This document shows positions 5,905 through 6,897 of a stretch of 6,897 bases of DNA, in pieces. The translations under genes and the position numbers were made by a program. The notes under the pieces are model-generated. The model did not search any database. It saw nothing but the letters and a program-made list of their open reading frames with translations, and was not told the origin of the DNA. The stretch covers positions 1 through 6,897 of the forward strand of contig JAGQNU010000016.1 of NCBI GenBank assembly GCA_020427905.1, in the 5' to 3' direction. This DNA comes from Candidatus Saccharimonadota bacterium (lineage in GTDB: Bacteria > Patescibacteriota > Saccharimonadia > Saccharimonadales > UBA7683). Every line of letters starts with the position of its first letter. Within the stretch, counting starts at the first letter, position 1.

Positions 5905-6897
5905 ATGAGATCTCTGATCAAGAAAATAATTCCGCACGGTGTGTTTGTTAAGGTTGAGCCACTCGGCCATCTGTTAGAGGCAATGTTGTGGCAAGCCCTG
6001 GCCGGGTTTCCAGCACGGGGACTACGAGTAATTGGTGTCACTGGTACGGACGGCAAAACCACGACAAGTACATTGATTGCTCAGATGTTACGACACTCGG
6101 GCAAAAAAGTTGCCATGCTTACGACGATCTCTCTCGATTTGGGTGATGGCAATGGGCCACAACCCAATAGCACCCGGTTGACAACCATGGGCTCACGACA
6201 ACTTGTGAGCAAATTGAAACAGGTACGTGCTAGCGGGGCAGAATGGTTGGTACTTGAGGTGACGAGCCATGCCTTGGCACAAAACCGCGTCTGGGGGATT
6301 CCATTTACTATCGCGGCTATGACAAATATCAAGCACGAACACCTTGATTACCACAAAACGTTTGAGAACTACCGCGATGCAAAAAAACGCCTATTCACTC
6401 TTACTGGTAAAAACAAGCGTGGAGTAGGGGTAGGGGTCATCAATCAAGAAGATCCAAGTGCATCGTTGTTTGCTGCTGAAGTTCCAAATTCTATCTTGTA
6501 CGGCACCAAGACAGGAGATCTTGTGGCCAAAAACATCAAACAAACGGCATCTGGTAGTACGTATTCTGTAAAAACAGATGATGCAACGTACAAGATCACC
6601 TGTAATTTACCAGGTGGATTCAACGTTTATAACAGTCTGGCGGCACTCGGCGTGGGACGAGCAGCAGGTCTTAGCCAATCAGAGATAGAACAAGGGGTCT
6701 CGAGCTTACAATCCGTTGAAGGTAGAATGGCGCGTATAGATGAGGGCCAAGACTTTGAGGTAATCATTGACTACGCCCACACTCCAGATAGTTTCCAGAA
6801 GATCTTTGATGAGATAAAGCCGACCGTGAGGGGTAAACTTGTGGTTGTCTTTGGGAGTGCAGGTCGCCGCGATGAAGCCAAGCGAGCAGAGCAGGGG
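5905..6897 (+). CDS. murE: MurE-type Mur ligase (UDP-N-acetylmuramoyl-peptide synthetase), N-terminal 331 residues, cut by window edge
   Basis: ATP-dependent amide ligase of cytoplasmic peptidoglycan synthesis. MurE adds the third residue (diaminopimelate or lysine) to UDP-MurNAc-L-Ala-D-Glu. Motifs follow MurE closely: P-loop GVTGTDGKTTT (44-54), LEVTSHAL (117-124), MTNIKHEHLDYH (139-150), a Lys pair (160-161) at the carbamylated-lysine region, PGGFNVYNSLAALG (236-249), VEGRMARID (271-279), VIIDYAHTPDS (286-296) and GSAGRRDEAKR (317-327). EVxSHxL and HLDYH distinguish MurE from MurC, MurD and MurF. Oddities: the P-loop begins at about residue 47 instead of beyond 100, so the N-terminal UDP-binding domain is mostly missing, and the loop reads GTDGKTT where most Mur ligases have GTNGKTT. 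The specificity motif for the third amino acid lies outside the window, so the substrate cannot be told. Start chosen at 5905, the first ATG in frame, beside a TATACT box. Confidence 0.9.
   Translation, partial: MRSLIKKIIPHGVFVKVEPLGHLLEAMLWQALAGFPARGLRVIGVTGTDGKTTTSTLIAQMLRHSGKKVAMLTTISLDLGDGNGPQPNSTRLTTMGSRQLVSKLKQVRASGAEWLVLEVTSHALAQNRVWGIPFTIAAMTNIKHEHLDYHKTFENYRDAKKRLFTLTGKNKRGVGVGVINQEDPSASLFAAEVPNSILYGTKTGDLVAKNIKQTASGSTYSVKTDDATYKITCNLPGGFNVYNSLAALGVGRAAGLSQSEIEQGVSSLQSVEGRMARIDEGQDFEVIIDYAHTPDSFQKIFDEIKPTVRGKLVVVFGSAGRRDEAKRAEQG

Noticed and set aside
6419..6437. Direct repeat of TAGGGG near 6424-6436
   Set aside because: It lies in frame within the Mur ligase and simply encodes a short Gly-Val run (GVGVGV).
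1979..6897. Reassigned UGA codon, as in some Patescibacteria
   Set aside because: No in-frame TGA occurs in any gene. The complete genes end in TAG or TAA, which fits the standard bacterial code; the lack of TGA stops in four genes is too small a sample.

Overview
The window looks like a piece of a Patescibacteria (CPR) chromosome, most likely a Candidatus Saccharibacteria (TM7)-type genome. The valyl-tRNA synthetase and the Mur ligase both resemble the forms I associate with that group. The Mur ligase has a much shortened N-terminal domain and a GTDGKTT P-loop. Genes are tightly packed, base composition is moderate, and ordinary stop codons (TAG three times, TAA once) close the complete genes. 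The lineage call is an inference from protein character, not from a database search.

Layout from left to right. Bases 1-1728 (minus) hold the N-terminal 576 residues of valS, cut by the left window edge. Bases 1729-1978 are the only sizeable intergenic gap. It holds two divergent promoters whose -35 boxes sit back to back, and a predicted valS leader of about 160 nt with three inverted repeats. Bases 1979-3139 (plus) encode a PP2C-family protein phosphatase with a low-complexity N-terminal extension. It converges on tsaD (3143-4201, minus) with only 3 bp between the stop codons. A 30-bp divergent gap separates tsaD from an unrecognised 326-aa protein (4232-5212, plus). A second unrecognised protein of 208 aa follows (5251-5877, plus), then the start of a MurE-type Mur ligase (5905 to the right edge, plus).

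Functionally, valS and tsaD serve translation: tRNA charging, and t6A37 modification of ANN-decoding tRNAs. The Mur ligase serves peptidoglycan precursor synthesis. The phosphatase is a signalling protein without a visible partner kinase. The two unknown proteins share strand and close spacing with the Mur ligase.

The most interesting regulatory pattern is that the 208-aa gene and murE each have promoter-like boxes placed so that transcription would start at or within a couple of bases of the ATG, and neither has a convincing Shine-Dalgarno sequence. A similar arrangement can be read for the second ATG of the 326-aa gene. This suggests leaderless mRNAs beside the long-leadered, Shine-Dalgarno-bearing valS. 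I found no mobile element, CRISPR array, tRNA or rRNA, and no clear intrinsic terminator.
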